DNA from: CAVVUF01 sp963751425
Lineage (GTDB): Bacteria; Chloroflexota; Anaerolineae; Anaerolineales; UBA4823
Length of the DNA: 64,000 nt
Assembly: GCA_963751425.1 (NCBI GenBank)
Contig: CAVVUF010000001.1
Coordinates: 1 to 64,000, forward strand
Reading direction: 5' to 3'
Position numbers and translations under genes: made by a program. This document shows, in pieces, positions 29,766-38,420 of this stretch. The notes under the pieces were generated by a model that ran no database searches, had not been told where the DNA came from, and saw nothing but the letters and a program-made list of their open reading frames with translations. The number at the start of each line of letters is the position of its first letter. Position 1 is the first letter of the stretch.

Positions 29766-30560
29766 TTACTTACTTTTAACGCAGCCGATCCATGGGCAGT
29801 GCCACGTCATGATCACCTCTCCGGAAGGGAGTGTGTTCCGCTCTGCATAGAGGGAGATGCGAGGATCATCTGGATCAGGCCGCGATCCACTAAACCACCC
29901 AAAATTACATTCATACTTCACCCACATGTAAATATCCGCGAAGATCATCTTTCCCCACATATCGGCTGCCAGGCGCACCTCGAAACCGTTCCTATGCAGC
30001 GCTTCATGGTAATTTTTCAACACAGATACCCCTTCCGTAAACTCAGGTGGATCACCGAATATTTCATCGGCCTCCCTGGTATGCAGCTCACCAATCTCTT
30101 CGCAGAACAGCAGCCCATCAGGACGGAGCAGGTGGTAGGCTGCCTGGATGCTCTCATCTGTGTCATAAAGAGCGCCGCGAATCGATATCAGCATATCAAA
30201 GGATTCGTGCTGCAAACGTCCCGCCTCCGCCGGAAAATCCAGCAGGAGAAAATCTATGTTCTGGATGCCCTGCTCGCGTTTGGCGTCTTCAGCCCGCTGG
30301 ATTTGCCTGGGGTCATTATCGATGCCGAGGCCATACTGGAAGCTTGAGCTGATCTCCAACAAAATGTGGCCTCTCCCGCAGCCGAGATCGAGGATCCGGT
30401 CTGTCCGGGCGAGATACCGGGCGATGAAATCACTGGCAGAACCTTCGGTGGGAGAACCGAGCTGCCAGCGCGCATCGTTGTGGTAGGGAATATCCTGAAT
30501 GCCAAGCAGGGTACAGTCAGATTCAATCACTGCCTGGATGCGATCCCGATCCAGTTTCAT
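29766..30560 (-). CDS. Class I SAM-dependent methyltransferase
   Basis: A 264-residue Rossmann-fold methyltransferase. Motif I is ILDLGCGRGHILLEI (about residues 56-70) and post-I is YGLGIDNDPRQI. DMLISIRGALYD and HLLRPDGLLFCEEIGELH provide motifs IV and VI. The C-terminal extension EVRLAADMWGKMIFADIYMW may shape the acceptor site. The substrate cannot be inferred. Start at 30560 follows AAAGGAG. It is downstream of the kinase-like gene on the same strand with a gap of 60 bases and may be cotranscribed. Confidence 0.8.
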   Translation of the reverse strand: MKLDRDRIQAVIESDCTLLGIQDIPYHNDARWQLGSPTEGSASDFIARYLARTDRILDLGCGRGHILLEISSSFQYGLGIDNDPRQIQRAEDAKREQGIQNIDFLLLDFPAEAGRLQHESFDMLISIRGALYDTDESIQAAYHLLRPDGLLFCEEIGELHTREADEIFGDPPEFTEGVSVLKNYHEALHRNGFEVRLAADMWGKMIFADIYMWVKYECNFGWFSGSRPDPDDPRISLYAERNTLPSGEVIMTWHCPWIGCVKSK

Positions 30561-30620
30561 CGAAAAACTCCTTTGCGGTTTGAGTTCGCAGCCACCTGTG
30601 TGACACTGGTTAAGTCCAGG

Positions 30621-31556
30621 CTAGTATCTTCGGATAAGCTCGATCAGGTCCAGGCACTGCTGCTTCCCGATAACGAGCGACTGCTGGTCATCCTGCATCT
30701 CGTAGCTCCAACACAGGCTCAAAAGATGAAGGATAAACAGCGTCTTGGCGATGCGCTGCCAGGGATGCCCTAACCCCCGCGCAACGACGGCGATGGCGTT
30801 TGCGGTTTCATCCGCTTGGATCGCCTTCCCCTCAGGGATGACATGGTTTTGCAAAAAGCGACCCGCTTCAAGAAAACCAGCCCCGACCACTCCCTGAGGA
30901 TCAATGACGACCCAGTCTCGTTCACCTTTGCGCAGGATGTTATCATGATGAAGATCGCCGTGTAAAAGGACCAGCGGCTCACGCTCAGGCTCGATGTCTG
31001 CGTAGTATTTATGTGCCGTTGCCAGCAGGTTTTTCATTGTATTGATCTGGATGGAACTCAGCGTACATTGTTTTGGTTACATTCTCAGCCACATGGAATA
31101 GTGCGGTAAGCTGCAGTCATTTTCGATGGGAATGGGAAGTTGGGCGAGCATCTCCACACCAATGTGAAGCTGCTCAGCTTTGTCTTCAAGCGCTCTGAGG
31201 CAAGAGCCAGGGCGTATTCTTTCGAGAAGCATGGCCGGAATGGACAGGTCGACGGCATGAAGCCGGCAAGCGTGCCTGCCATTGTAGCGCTGCAGGGCGG
31301 TGATTTCTGTGTATCGTTCGGTATGCGGTCCCTGGATCTTCAGGACGACCTCCCCATATTGGCTGCTGTGCGCGTAACACACCAGGTTGATGGATAGATC
31401 AGCAATGGGTCGACAATCGCTAAGCTGCCACATGTCTATGCACCGGGCGAGGTGTGAGGGCAGCTCCCGCACCCACGGCGGGCCCAGGTCGTTGAAGATA
31501 CGACTAGCTTTCTGCAGGAAGTACTCGGGGATATCCATGAAGAGGGATAAATTCAC
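30621..31556 (-). pseudogene. Aminoglycoside/streptomycin kinase-like (APH family) gene with in-frame stop
   Basis: The two halves are in the same frame and are separated only by a TAA at 31077-31079; together they give about 311 codons, a normal APH(6)-like length. N-terminal half: VVLKIQGPHTERYTEITALQ (nucleotide-binding Lys) and IPAMLLERIRPGSCL (hinge). C-terminal half: VLLHGDLHHDNILRKGERDW with the catalytic HGDLHxxN motif, and VVIDPQGVVG with the metal-binding Asp. All catalytic residues are intact, so either the stop is a base error or the kinase is recently inactivated. The ATG at 31037 is probably not a true start. The phosphorylated substrate is unknown; resistance is not demonstrated. 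Confidence 0.7.
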
Positions 31557-31717
31557 ACTTTTTTAAGATGGACCGTTTTCGATAAGCATTCACACTATTG
31601 GAATAATCCTTTTATATTCTCATGCCAATCTTTCGCAAAAAGAATAACATAGATATTGAATTACTGCATGTTGATGGAATCCACAATTTGATTTAGCTCT
31701 TCTCCAATAGAAATTAT

Positions 31718-31985
31718 CTAGTGCAGTCGGATCAGATCGATTCCTTCAACTTTTTTACGAGCTATTGGAAAGACTCGAAATTGAGGAACATTACGACTTA
31801 GCCGCAACCAACTCATGCAATTCAACATTGTGTCGAACAGCAACCTGTGTACCTTCCCAACCGTTTTATACTCCCAATTATTGTTGAGAGATCGACCAAT
31901 GAATCTATTGAGCAGAGTATCACGTAGTTCCGTATCGAAATTTACGAATTGGGATAGCTCTTTTGTTTCTTGAGCATATATTCTT
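31718..31985 (-). pseudogene. Unidentified 88-codon C-terminal coding fragment
   Basis: An open frame without a start reads QETKELSQFVNFDTELRDTL and continues through KTVGKVHRLLFDTMLNC to RKKVEGIDLIRLH before the TAG at 31718. It looks like real protein. It abuts the beta-propeller remnant at about 31985 with a frame change. The family is not recognised. Confidence 0.35.
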
Positions 31986-33150
31986 TTCGTCTAGTGAGAC
32001 TTTTATTTCCGTTGGAGGGTAATCAACCGGAATTCTTGTGGTGACTGTGTTCGTTCCTGTATTAATGACAGCCACCGTCATCGAAAGGTAATCAGAAACA
32101 AAGAGCTTCGTTCCATCAGCAGACAGGGCTAATCCCCGAGCCTCGCGGATACTTTATTTAGCGAACGGATCCTGCCTTCAATTTCCCTTTTGCATATTTA
32201 CTACAATGATCTCATTGCGCCACCCAGGCGGTAGGAAATTTCGTGGAGTTAAGAACAATTTGAAAGCTTCTGGTAGCCAAAGTCGGATTGTCAGAGTATA
32301 CGCTACGACAGATCAATCGATGCATGATCTCAAGCGTCTTGCTTTCGAGAATGACCAGTTCCTGATCACAGAATACATAAATTTTCGTTGGATCGATCGA
32401 AACCTTCAACCGCGTTTTTGAGGATCCAACGAATTGAGCACGCTGCGACTTACGATATCGATGGCAAGCAAGATTGTATCGATCACGTAATTATCTGCGC
32501 CTTCCTGAACTCAAACACTGTTTTGCCGACTGGAGTGATGATAATCGTAGTTGGCTTGATCTCTACCCGGCGAAGAATAATCGGTTTGAGGTAGATATCA
32601 TTGATCGTATCGATGATAATTACTTCCGCGTGATTTGTCCCGTTCGAATTACATACTGGAACGTATGCTTTTGTCTCTTGGGCTCCATGGTGATGGTTAG
32701 TGGTTCAATGCTAACCGCAACTTGAACGGACAGCACGTCTTTTTCAACATCGATGACAGCAATTCTCTCATCGAATTGAAACCCTATACCGCTGCCTGGG
32801 AGAGTGATATAAGCTTTTTTGCCGTCAGGAGTGATCCCAATTGCCTAGCGCCCTCGCCTTATCGAGCGCGGTGATCATTTGCGCGGTATCCAGGCTATGG
32901 CTGTAGAGTTATTGCTCATTTGGTTCGATACATAAGCCTTCTTGCCGTCTGGGGTGACCGTTATATACCTTGGTACATCGCCCACGGGTAATGAAGCAAC
33001 CACGCTAAGCGTCTCTGAGTCTACGATGGAAAAGAGATTTGGAGCATGACACCAAGGAGGTGGTGGCGCACCAGAGAAGTTACAGCCTTGGGTGACGTAG
33101 AGCTGCTTCCCACCAGGGGAAATCGTTATAAAGTTTGACATTTGTTTCAT
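31986..33150 (-). pseudogene. YVTN-type beta-propeller gene, heavily decayed
   Basis: AAAGGAG precedes the ATG at 33150. The first piece (MKQMSNFITISPGGKQLYVT, then YITVTPDGKKAYVSNQMSNN) has typical YVTN/NHL-like blades. Later blades appear in shifting frames: ITPDGKKAYITLPGSG with IAVIDVEKDVLSV near 32780; EVIIIDTINDI near 32620; and ALSADGTKLFVSDYLSMTVA with VINTGTNTVTTRIPVDYPP near 32090. At least six frame changes and several stops are needed to connect them. The concentration of damage and the AT-rich text indicate genuine decay rather than consensus error. No signal peptide is seen in front of the ATG. Confidence 0.6.
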
Positions 33151-33180
33151 GCAGACACTCCTTTACTTTCTACCTACTCA

Positions 33181-33828
33181 TCACACGGGATGATTGGTTA
33201 CGACATCATACGTAACGAAATAAAGCCATTTTCTATCGGGGCTTGGAACTGTCGCCTCTAAAGGGGAAATCGATTAAGAGCATCTGGAATTAGAAATTCT
33301 ATTTCTTTTCTTTCGCATCTATCACAACGATATAAACAAAATCGCCGAAATTACTGACAGTCGTCTTCGAACTGACATGCCAATGCACGGGATAGAAAAG
33401 CACGTGTGCCATCATTCGAAAAGGAGATATACGTGTGATTTGGTCTCCTGTCGGAAAGCTGTATCATCGCGGTAATCGGGAAATCCGGGGAATTCGATGT
33501 CAACAACTAGAATCATATCGGATGGGTCATAAGAATAAGCATAAAGTTCCTTCCCTCCAGGTCGTACTGCTGAGACATGAACGTTGTCCATAGGATAATA
33601 AGTAGAAGGTAACGGATATTCCGTTGGAGTAGGAATTGGCAGCGTTGGCGTTACTGAAGGTAGCACCGCTGTTGGATTTGGTATAGTCGGTGATACTGTT
33701 GGTGCCACCTGGGTTGGTTTTGGCCTCGCCGACGTGGGTGTAGGTGGCAAAAGTGTTGAGGAAGGACCACATGAAACAACAATTCCTACAGAAATCAATG
33801 CCAAGGCGAAAACGTTAAATTGATACAT
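33181..33828 (-). pseudogene. Lipoprotein with Pro/Thr linker and propeller-like domain, decayed
   Basis: Begins MYQFNVFALALISVGIVVSC, a lipoprotein signal with a candidate lipidated Cys in VVSCGPS. A proline/threonine-rich linker follows (residues about 25-70, PTPTSARPKPTQVAPTVSPT). The next part, MDNVHVSAVRPGGKELYAYS and VVDIEFPGFPDY, begins a beta-propeller. Then frames change repeatedly: ISFSNDGTRAFLSRAL, NFGDFVYIVVIDAKEKK, EIEFLIPDALNRFPL and VPSPDRKWLYFVTYDVVTNH, ending at 33181. At least four shifts occur in 250 bases. It is upstream of the decayed YVTN gene with a 30-base gap, so the two formed a unit. Confidence 0.6.
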
Positions 33829-34206
33829 TAAACTTTCTCATGAATATTCTCCGTATTCATAAACTCTTTTCACTTATTTTCAAAATAGGTGATACTCAAG
33901 CCCAATTGAGTGGAATCCGCCACGCATTCCGCGACCTCCGTAGGTTATTTAAGATGATAATAATTAGATTGGCAGTGGTAGGATTTCAAGTTCAGGTAAC
34001 CGTAAAGTAATTGTTGAATTTAGGGCCTAGAAATTGGTCAGCTATAACGCAATAGATAAACCCCTATTACCAGGCTGGCAAAACTTTGATACAAGTATAG
34101 AGCATCTTAGCTCTAAGTACAACGTTGAAATTTTCTGATTTCCCCCGAAAAACACCTCCGTCCAGTAATAATCCGGTAAAAAAAATAATTGTTGCGAAAC
34201 CTATAC

Positions 34207-34236
34207 TTGACTAATTTTTATCGTATTTGGTATAAT
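34207..34236 (+). promoter_or_regulatory. Promoter of the metal operon
   Basis: TTGACT (34207-34212), 18-base spacer, TATAAT (34231-34236). It is a close match to the vegetative consensus. The start of transcription would fall at about 34243, inside the palindrome at 34241-34256. The rest of the 33829-34305 gap is AT-rich and shows no gene. Confidence 0.6.
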
Positions 34237-34240
34237 TATA

Positions 34241-34256
34241 TTTAGGTATAACTAAA
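34241..34256. promoter_or_regulatory. Candidate DtxR/MntR-type operator
   Basis: TTTAGGTATAACTAAA: arms TTTAG and CTAAA around GTATAA. The TTAGG..CTAA pattern resembles DtxR/MntR family boxes. It covers the predicted start of transcription, so binding would block it, and the operon itself encodes a DtxR/MntR-family regulator. Binding is inferred. Confidence 0.5.
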
Positions 34257-34305
34257 TTATTATTTTAGCTTATTACAATCGAACAAGGCAATGGTGGAGG
34301 ATCTG

Positions 34306-35340
34306 ATGAGTATAAGAATATCCCGGCGAAATTTTATCAAGACCGGAGCGCTGGCCCTGGCAGGCGCGGGCGGATTGGCGGTTATGTCGCAAATGGTGAA
34401 TGATGTAAAAGCAGCTCCCCTCACCCAGGTAGAAATGCACATGGGTCACGGTGGCACTGATGCCATGCCCATGATGGTGGGTGAAGTGGACCACAACCAG
34501 AATGGTTTCCATCCATCCGAAATCCTGACCGATTTCGATTACGGCAAGGTCTCAAGCCTCGAGAATGGGCAAACCTTGCGAGAATTCGAGATTGTGGCTG
34601 TTGAAAAGGAGATTGAGATCGCCCCGGGGATCCAATTTCCAGCCTGGACCTATAACGGACGCATCCCCGGCCCAACCATCCGCGGCACAGAAGGCGATCA
34701 CATTCGCATTACACTGCGCAACAACTCTACCCACCCGCATTCCATCCATTTCCACGGCATTCATACTGCGCTGATGGATGGCGTGCCGGGCACCCCCGGA
34801 ATGGTCCAGCCGGGGGAAAGCTTTACCTATGAATTCGACGCAGAACCCTTTGGCTTGCAGCTATACCACTGCCATACTGCTCCGCTGGCACGCCATATCG
34901 CCAAAGGTCTCTATGGTGCGTTCATCATCGATCCAAAAGGCGGAAGACCGCCGGTGGAGCACGAGTTTGTGATGGTGATGAGCGGTTTCGACGTTGATTT
35001 TGACGACAAGAACGACTTCTATGCGGTCAACGCCATACCGTTCCACTATCAGCTCCATCCGATCTCAATTAAAACCGGCGAAAAAGTACGCATTTACCTG
35101 GTGAACATCCTGGAATATGATCTGATCAACAGCTTCCATTTACACGCGAACTTCTTTAATTACTTCCCAACCGGAACCAGCCTGACACCCAGCGAATATA
35201 CTGACAATATCATGCAGACACAGGGGCAGCGCGGCATCCTGGAATTCTCTTACAAATACCCGGGACTGTATATGTTCCACGCCCATAATACCGAGTTCGC
35301 TGAGCTGGGCTGGACGGGTAATTTTGAAGTCAGCGCATGA
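34306..35340 (+). CDS. Tat-exported multicopper oxidase (cupredoxin-type)
   Basis: A 344-residue secreted copper enzyme. Start MSIRISRRNFIKTGALALAG (34306) follows GGAGG; RR and the hydrophobic stretch make a Tat signal, consistent with export folded with metal. Two cupredoxin domains carry copper ligands: HPHSIHFHGIH near residue 145, LYHCHTAPLARHIAKGLYG near 190, NSFHLHANFFNYFP and YMFHAHNTEFAELGWTGNF at the C-terminus. The size and the HCH...RH arrangement resemble two-domain laccase/nitrite-reductase-type proteins. The first gene of an operon with a ZIP transporter and DtxR-type regulator, so an Fe(II)/Mn(II)-oxidising role is inferred from context, but not shown. Intact. Confidence 0.8.
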   Translation: MSIRISRRNFIKTGALALAGAGGLAVMSQMVNDVKAAPLTQVEMHMGHGGTDAMPMMVGEVDHNQNGFHPSEILTDFDYGKVSSLENGQTLREFEIVAVEKEIEIAPGIQFPAWTYNGRIPGPTIRGTEGDHIRITLRNNSTHPHSIHFHGIHTALMDGVPGTPGMVQPGESFTYEFDAEPFGLQLYHCHTAPLARHIAKGLYGAFIIDPKGGRPPVEHEFVMVMSGFDVDFDDKNDFYAVNAIPFHYQLHPISIKTGEKVRIYLVNILEYDLINSFHLHANFFNYFPTGTSLTPSEYTDNIMQTQGQRGILEFSYKYPGLYMFHAHNTEFAELGWTGNFEVSA

Positions 35341-35351
35341 CGAGGTGAAAT

Positions 35352-36548
35352 ATGGCTGAAAGTACCCTTACATCTGTGAAGAATAAACGCCCCAACCTGG
35401 CCACCATCATTTTGGTGATTGTGCCATTAGTCGTGCTGGCGGGCCTCATCCTGCTCTTCTTGAAAACCGGCGGTGGTTTGAATTTGACTTCACCTGCCCC
35501 GGTGGAAGCGCTGGCGATAGAGCGGACTATTTTGCGCCCTGGCAAGATCGAGATTGCCGTTCGCAATGCCAGCCGGGAAGACCTTACCATTTCGCAGGTG
35601 ATCATCAACAACGCCGTTTGGCCTTACACCACCTTGCGCGGCACGACGATCCCCCGTCTAGGCACAGCCACAATCTTCCTCGATTACCCCTGGTCCTTTG
35701 GTGAAGCGTATGCCATCCGGCTGTTCACGACCAACGCGATTGCCTTCGATGTCCAGATCCCGGTGGCTTTTGAGACGCCGGAACCGGACACAAATACTTT
35801 CCTGAGTTTCACCCTGATCGGTTTGTATGTTGGCGTGATTCCAGTTTACCTGGGCTTGTTCTGGTTCCCGGCACTGCGCAAGCTTGGACGCAAGTCGATG
35901 ACCTTTTTACTGGCCATCACGGCCGGTCTGCTGGTCTTTTTAGGACTGGATACCCTGGCAGAAGCCCTGGACCAGGCCAGCCTGGTGCCGGGCCCATTCC
36001 AGGGAATAGGGCTGGTGGGGATCGGAGCGGTGGGGACATTCTTCCTGCTGGATGCCATCTCCAAACGCCAGATGAGCATCAGTCGAAACGAGGCGTCCCA
36101 GCGGCTGGCTCTGGCGACCATGATTGCCGTAGGTATTGGGCTGCACAACCTGGGGGAAGGCCTGGCGATCGGAGCAGCTTACAGCATCGGTGAGATCGCC
36201 CTGGGGGGGTTCCTGGTAGTCGGTTTCATCATCCAGAACATAACCGAAGGGTTGGGGATCATCGCGCCAGTCCTGCGGGACCGGCCTTCCTGGAAACAAC
36301 TGGCTTTATTGGGTCTGATCGGCGGAGCTCCGGCAATCCTTGGATCCTGGATCGGTGCTTTTACCCCTTCGCCGGTCCTGGCCGTCTTATTCCTGGCTAT
36401 CGGAACTGGGGCCGTGTTCGAAGTGGTGTACGAGATCGCAAAGCTAATTCAGAAAGACACGAGGAGCCAGCCCATGCCAATGACCGTTTTCTCCGGCATC
36501 CTGTCCGGTATGCTGCTGCTGTGGGTCACCGGGATGCTGGTAAAATAA
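35352..36548 (+). CDS. ZIP family divalent metal transporter with N-terminal extracytoplasmic domain
   Basis: A 398-residue protein. An N-terminal membrane segment (LATIILVIVPLVVLAGLILL) is followed by a beta-rich extracytoplasmic domain of about 90 residues (IEIAVRNASREDLTISQVII) and then the ZIP core. The metal-site signatures HNLGEGLAIGAAYS and IIQNITEGLGIIAP correspond to the paired transmembrane helices 4 and 5 of ZIP proteins. Eight or so hydrophobic segments are visible. The extra N-terminal domain is unusual: typical bacterial ZupT proteins lack it. It starts 11 bases after the oxidase stop, indicating an operon. Uptake of Zn, Fe or Mn is inferred; direction and metal need testing. 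Confidence 0.83.
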   Translation: MAESTLTSVKNKRPNLATIILVIVPLVVLAGLILLFLKTGGGLNLTSPAPVEALAIERTILRPGKIEIAVRNASREDLTISQVIINNAVWPYTTLRGTTIPRLGTATIFLDYPWSFGEAYAIRLFTTNAIAFDVQIPVAFETPEPDTNTFLSFTLIGLYVGVIPVYLGLFWFPALRKLGRKSMTFLLAITAGLLVFLGLDTLAEALDQASLVPGPFQGIGLVGIGAVGTFFLLDAISKRQMSISRNEASQRLALATMIAVGIGLHNLGEGLAIGAAYSIGEIALGGFLVVGFIIQNITEGLGIIAPVLRDRPSWKQLALLGLIGGAPAILGSWIGAFTPSPVLAVLFLAIGTGAVFEVVYEIAKLIQKDTRSQPMPMTVFSGILSGMLLLWVTGMLVK

Positions 36549-36621
36549 TTAACCTTTGTTCTGAAAGGAAAGATGGCCTGTTCTGCAATAGCAAGTTGGA
36601 GCAAACCTACAAGGATGACCC

Positions 36622-37293
36622 ATGAACGTTCATTTATCTGCTTCGGTTGAAGATTACCTCAAAGTGATTTATCAACTGACTCTTGAGCAAACGAATGCCT
36701 CAACCAATGAAATCGCCCAAAAATTGGGAGTGGCACCCGCCTCGGTTACTGGCATGATGCAGAAGCTGGCAGCCAGCCAGCCGCCGCTGGTGATCTACAG
36801 AAAACACCAGGGAGCAGCCTTGACCCCCGAAGGCGAGCAGGCCGCCTTGGAGATCATCCGCCACCACCGCTTGCTGGAGACTTACCTAGTGACAGCCTTG
36901 GGCTATTCGTGGGACCATGTCCATGAAGAGGCCAACCGGCTCGAGCATGTGATCAGTGAGGAGTTTGAGATGCGCATCGCAGCAGCCATGGGCAACCCAC
37001 AACGCGACCCGCATGGCGAACCCATTCCAAGCGCCGAGCTGGTGATGCCCACTGATAATTCCCGCCCGCTTTCAACGCTAAAGCTCCACGAGAAAGGCGT
37101 GATCACCCAAGTACGGGTAAATGACCCGGCCTTGCTGCAATATCTTGAAAGCATCGGCATCATCCCAGGCGCACAGGTGGAAGCACTGGAATACTCGCCT
37201 TTCGACCAGAGCTTGGAGCTGCAAGCCGCCGGGTTCCAGCCAAAGACACTGGGGATTGCCATAACGAGCCAGGTTTTTATCGAAATGCAATGA
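36622..37293 (+). CDS. DtxR/MntR-family metal-dependent transcriptional regulator
   Basis: A 223-residue regulator. The N-terminal winged helix (residues 1-65) reads SVEDYLKVIYQLTLE, then NEIAQKLGVAPASVTGMMQK. The dimerisation and metal-binding domain follows, with EIIRHHRLLETYLVTALG and EEANRLEHVISEEFEMRI, which contain the usual His/Glu ligands. A C-terminal FeoA/SH3-like domain (residues about 150-223, VNDPALLQYLESIGIIPGAQ) is present, as in full-length DtxR members. It probably represses its own operon through the palindrome at 34241-34256 when metal is abundant. Intact; a strong terminator follows at 37391. Confidence 0.88.
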   Translation: MNVHLSASVEDYLKVIYQLTLEQTNASTNEIAQKLGVAPASVTGMMQKLAASQPPLVIYRKHQGAALTPEGEQAALEIIRHHRLLETYLVTALGYSWDHVHEEANRLEHVISEEFEMRIAAAMGNPQRDPHGEPIPSAELVMPTDNSRPLSTLKLHEKGVITQVRVNDPALLQYLESIGIIPGAQVEALEYSPFDQSLELQAAGFQPKTLGIAITSQVFIEMQ

Positions 37294-37390
37294 CCTGGCA
37301 CCCATTAGATGAAGCGTGTCGATCATCTGCTGCCAATTGATTAACATCCGTTTCCCAACAAATCCCCCAGTAAAGGGGATTTAAGAAAAA

Positions 37391-37430
37391 AAATAGCAGG
37401 GGCGCCGTGATCTGGCGTCCCTGCTATTTT
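37391..37430. terminator. Strong bidirectional terminator
   Basis: AAATAGCAGGGGCGCC pairs with GGCGTCCCTGCTATTT (one G-U pair), 16-bp stem and 8-base loop, flanked by an A run and TTTT. It separates the convergent regulator and secreted-protein genes. Confidence 0.9.
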
Positions 37431-37445
37431 AGATTCATCCTGGAT

Positions 37446-37961
37446 TTACGGATTGGTTTGGCTGTAATAAGTGCAATCGGGGTTGGTGGACTGCCACTGG
37501 CCGACGCCGCGCATACCGCGTGCAGTGCCCATCTGCCCAGCGCCGCGTTGCTTCATCCATTCAGCCTGCTCTTGGGGCAGCGTGCCATCAGCAGCCGCCT
37601 GGTCAATTGCCAGGGAACGGGCTTCGACCATCAGGGTTTGGAATTGGTCAACGGTCAAGCCGGTGGATAAGGCGATCTCAGACATGGTTTCACCTTGGCT
37701 GAGGCGTGCTTCCAGATCTGCAACCGGGATGTTCAGTTTCTCGGCATAAGCGGCGATCAGGTAATCGTGCAAGATATCCTCGCCAGCGACCACATTACCA
37801 GCACCCATGCCGCCACCACGCCCACCGCGCCCGCCCATATACCCAGAGCTAAGTCCAGTTCCGGTTCCTGGGGCAGAAGATTGTGCGTAAGCAACGCCGA
37901 CAAAGCCCAGAGTGAATACAACAACTGCGAAAGCCATCAATGTAACAGTAAACTTTTTCAT
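37446..37961 (-). CDS. Small secreted Gly-rich protein
   Basis: A 171-residue exported protein. The signal peptide is MKKFTVTLMAFAVVVFTLGF with a likely cut after AYA. A Gly/Arg/Met-rich stretch follows (GYMGGRGGRGGGMGAGN), then an alpha-helical domain (DYLIAAYAEKLNIPVADLEA; GETMSEIALSTGLTVDQFQT), then a second Gly/Met stretch and a Cys-containing tail. The helical part resembles DUF2680-like or repeat-containing small periplasmic proteins in which a helix-turn pattern precedes a Met-rich end. Met/Gly/His-poor composition near a metal operon could hint at metal binding but this is speculation. AGGAG precedes the ATG. Intact. Confidence 0.7.
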   Translation of the reverse strand: MKKFTVTLMAFAVVVFTLGFVGVAYAQSSAPGTGTGLSSGYMGGRGGRGGGMGAGNVVAGEDILHDYLIAAYAEKLNIPVADLEARLSQGETMSEIALSTGLTVDQFQTLMVEARSLAIDQAAADGTLPQEQAEWMKQRGAGQMGTARGMRGVGQWQSTNPDCTYYSQTNP

Positions 37962-38420
37962 TTATAAACTCCTGTTTATTTTAGATTTTGTAAGATGTTT
38001 CTTACTATGGATATGATAGCAAGCAGGTTTGAATATCCTGTGAAGGGGGTGTGAATATCCTGTGAATGTTTAGAACTATCAGGTTGCATCTCTAAAAGTT
38101 TTAACCAGATCAGACATTAAGAGAGCGCCTTTTTGTGCAATTATTTTCACACTTTTCCCCAGGTAGGCAGTTTGGCTTAATCTGGAAAGAGAGTTTGTTC
38201 TTCAACTAGATTTGATAACGCCAGAGTTGAGAAGCTTCTTGTGCTACCTCAAGGTGATCGGGGATTCAATCAGCTGATTTGGCTTTAATCTATAGGGATA
38301 ATTCCGTCTTAAGGGGCAGCACACTGAGTAACTACAGCGTCTGTCCCCCCATTTTCCCCTACAAAGCCCTGGCAGCCAGGCTGGATATGGCGAAAATGGG
38401 GGGACGAAAACTGCCAGAAC
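37962..38420. other. Gene-free region
   Basis: No frame of convincing coding character is seen. 38040-38065 has a short direct repeat (gaatatcctgtgaa, twice). Sequence at 38309-38420 in the continuing frame of the radical SAM gene is downstream of its corrected stop and is not convincing coding. Confidence 0.4.
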
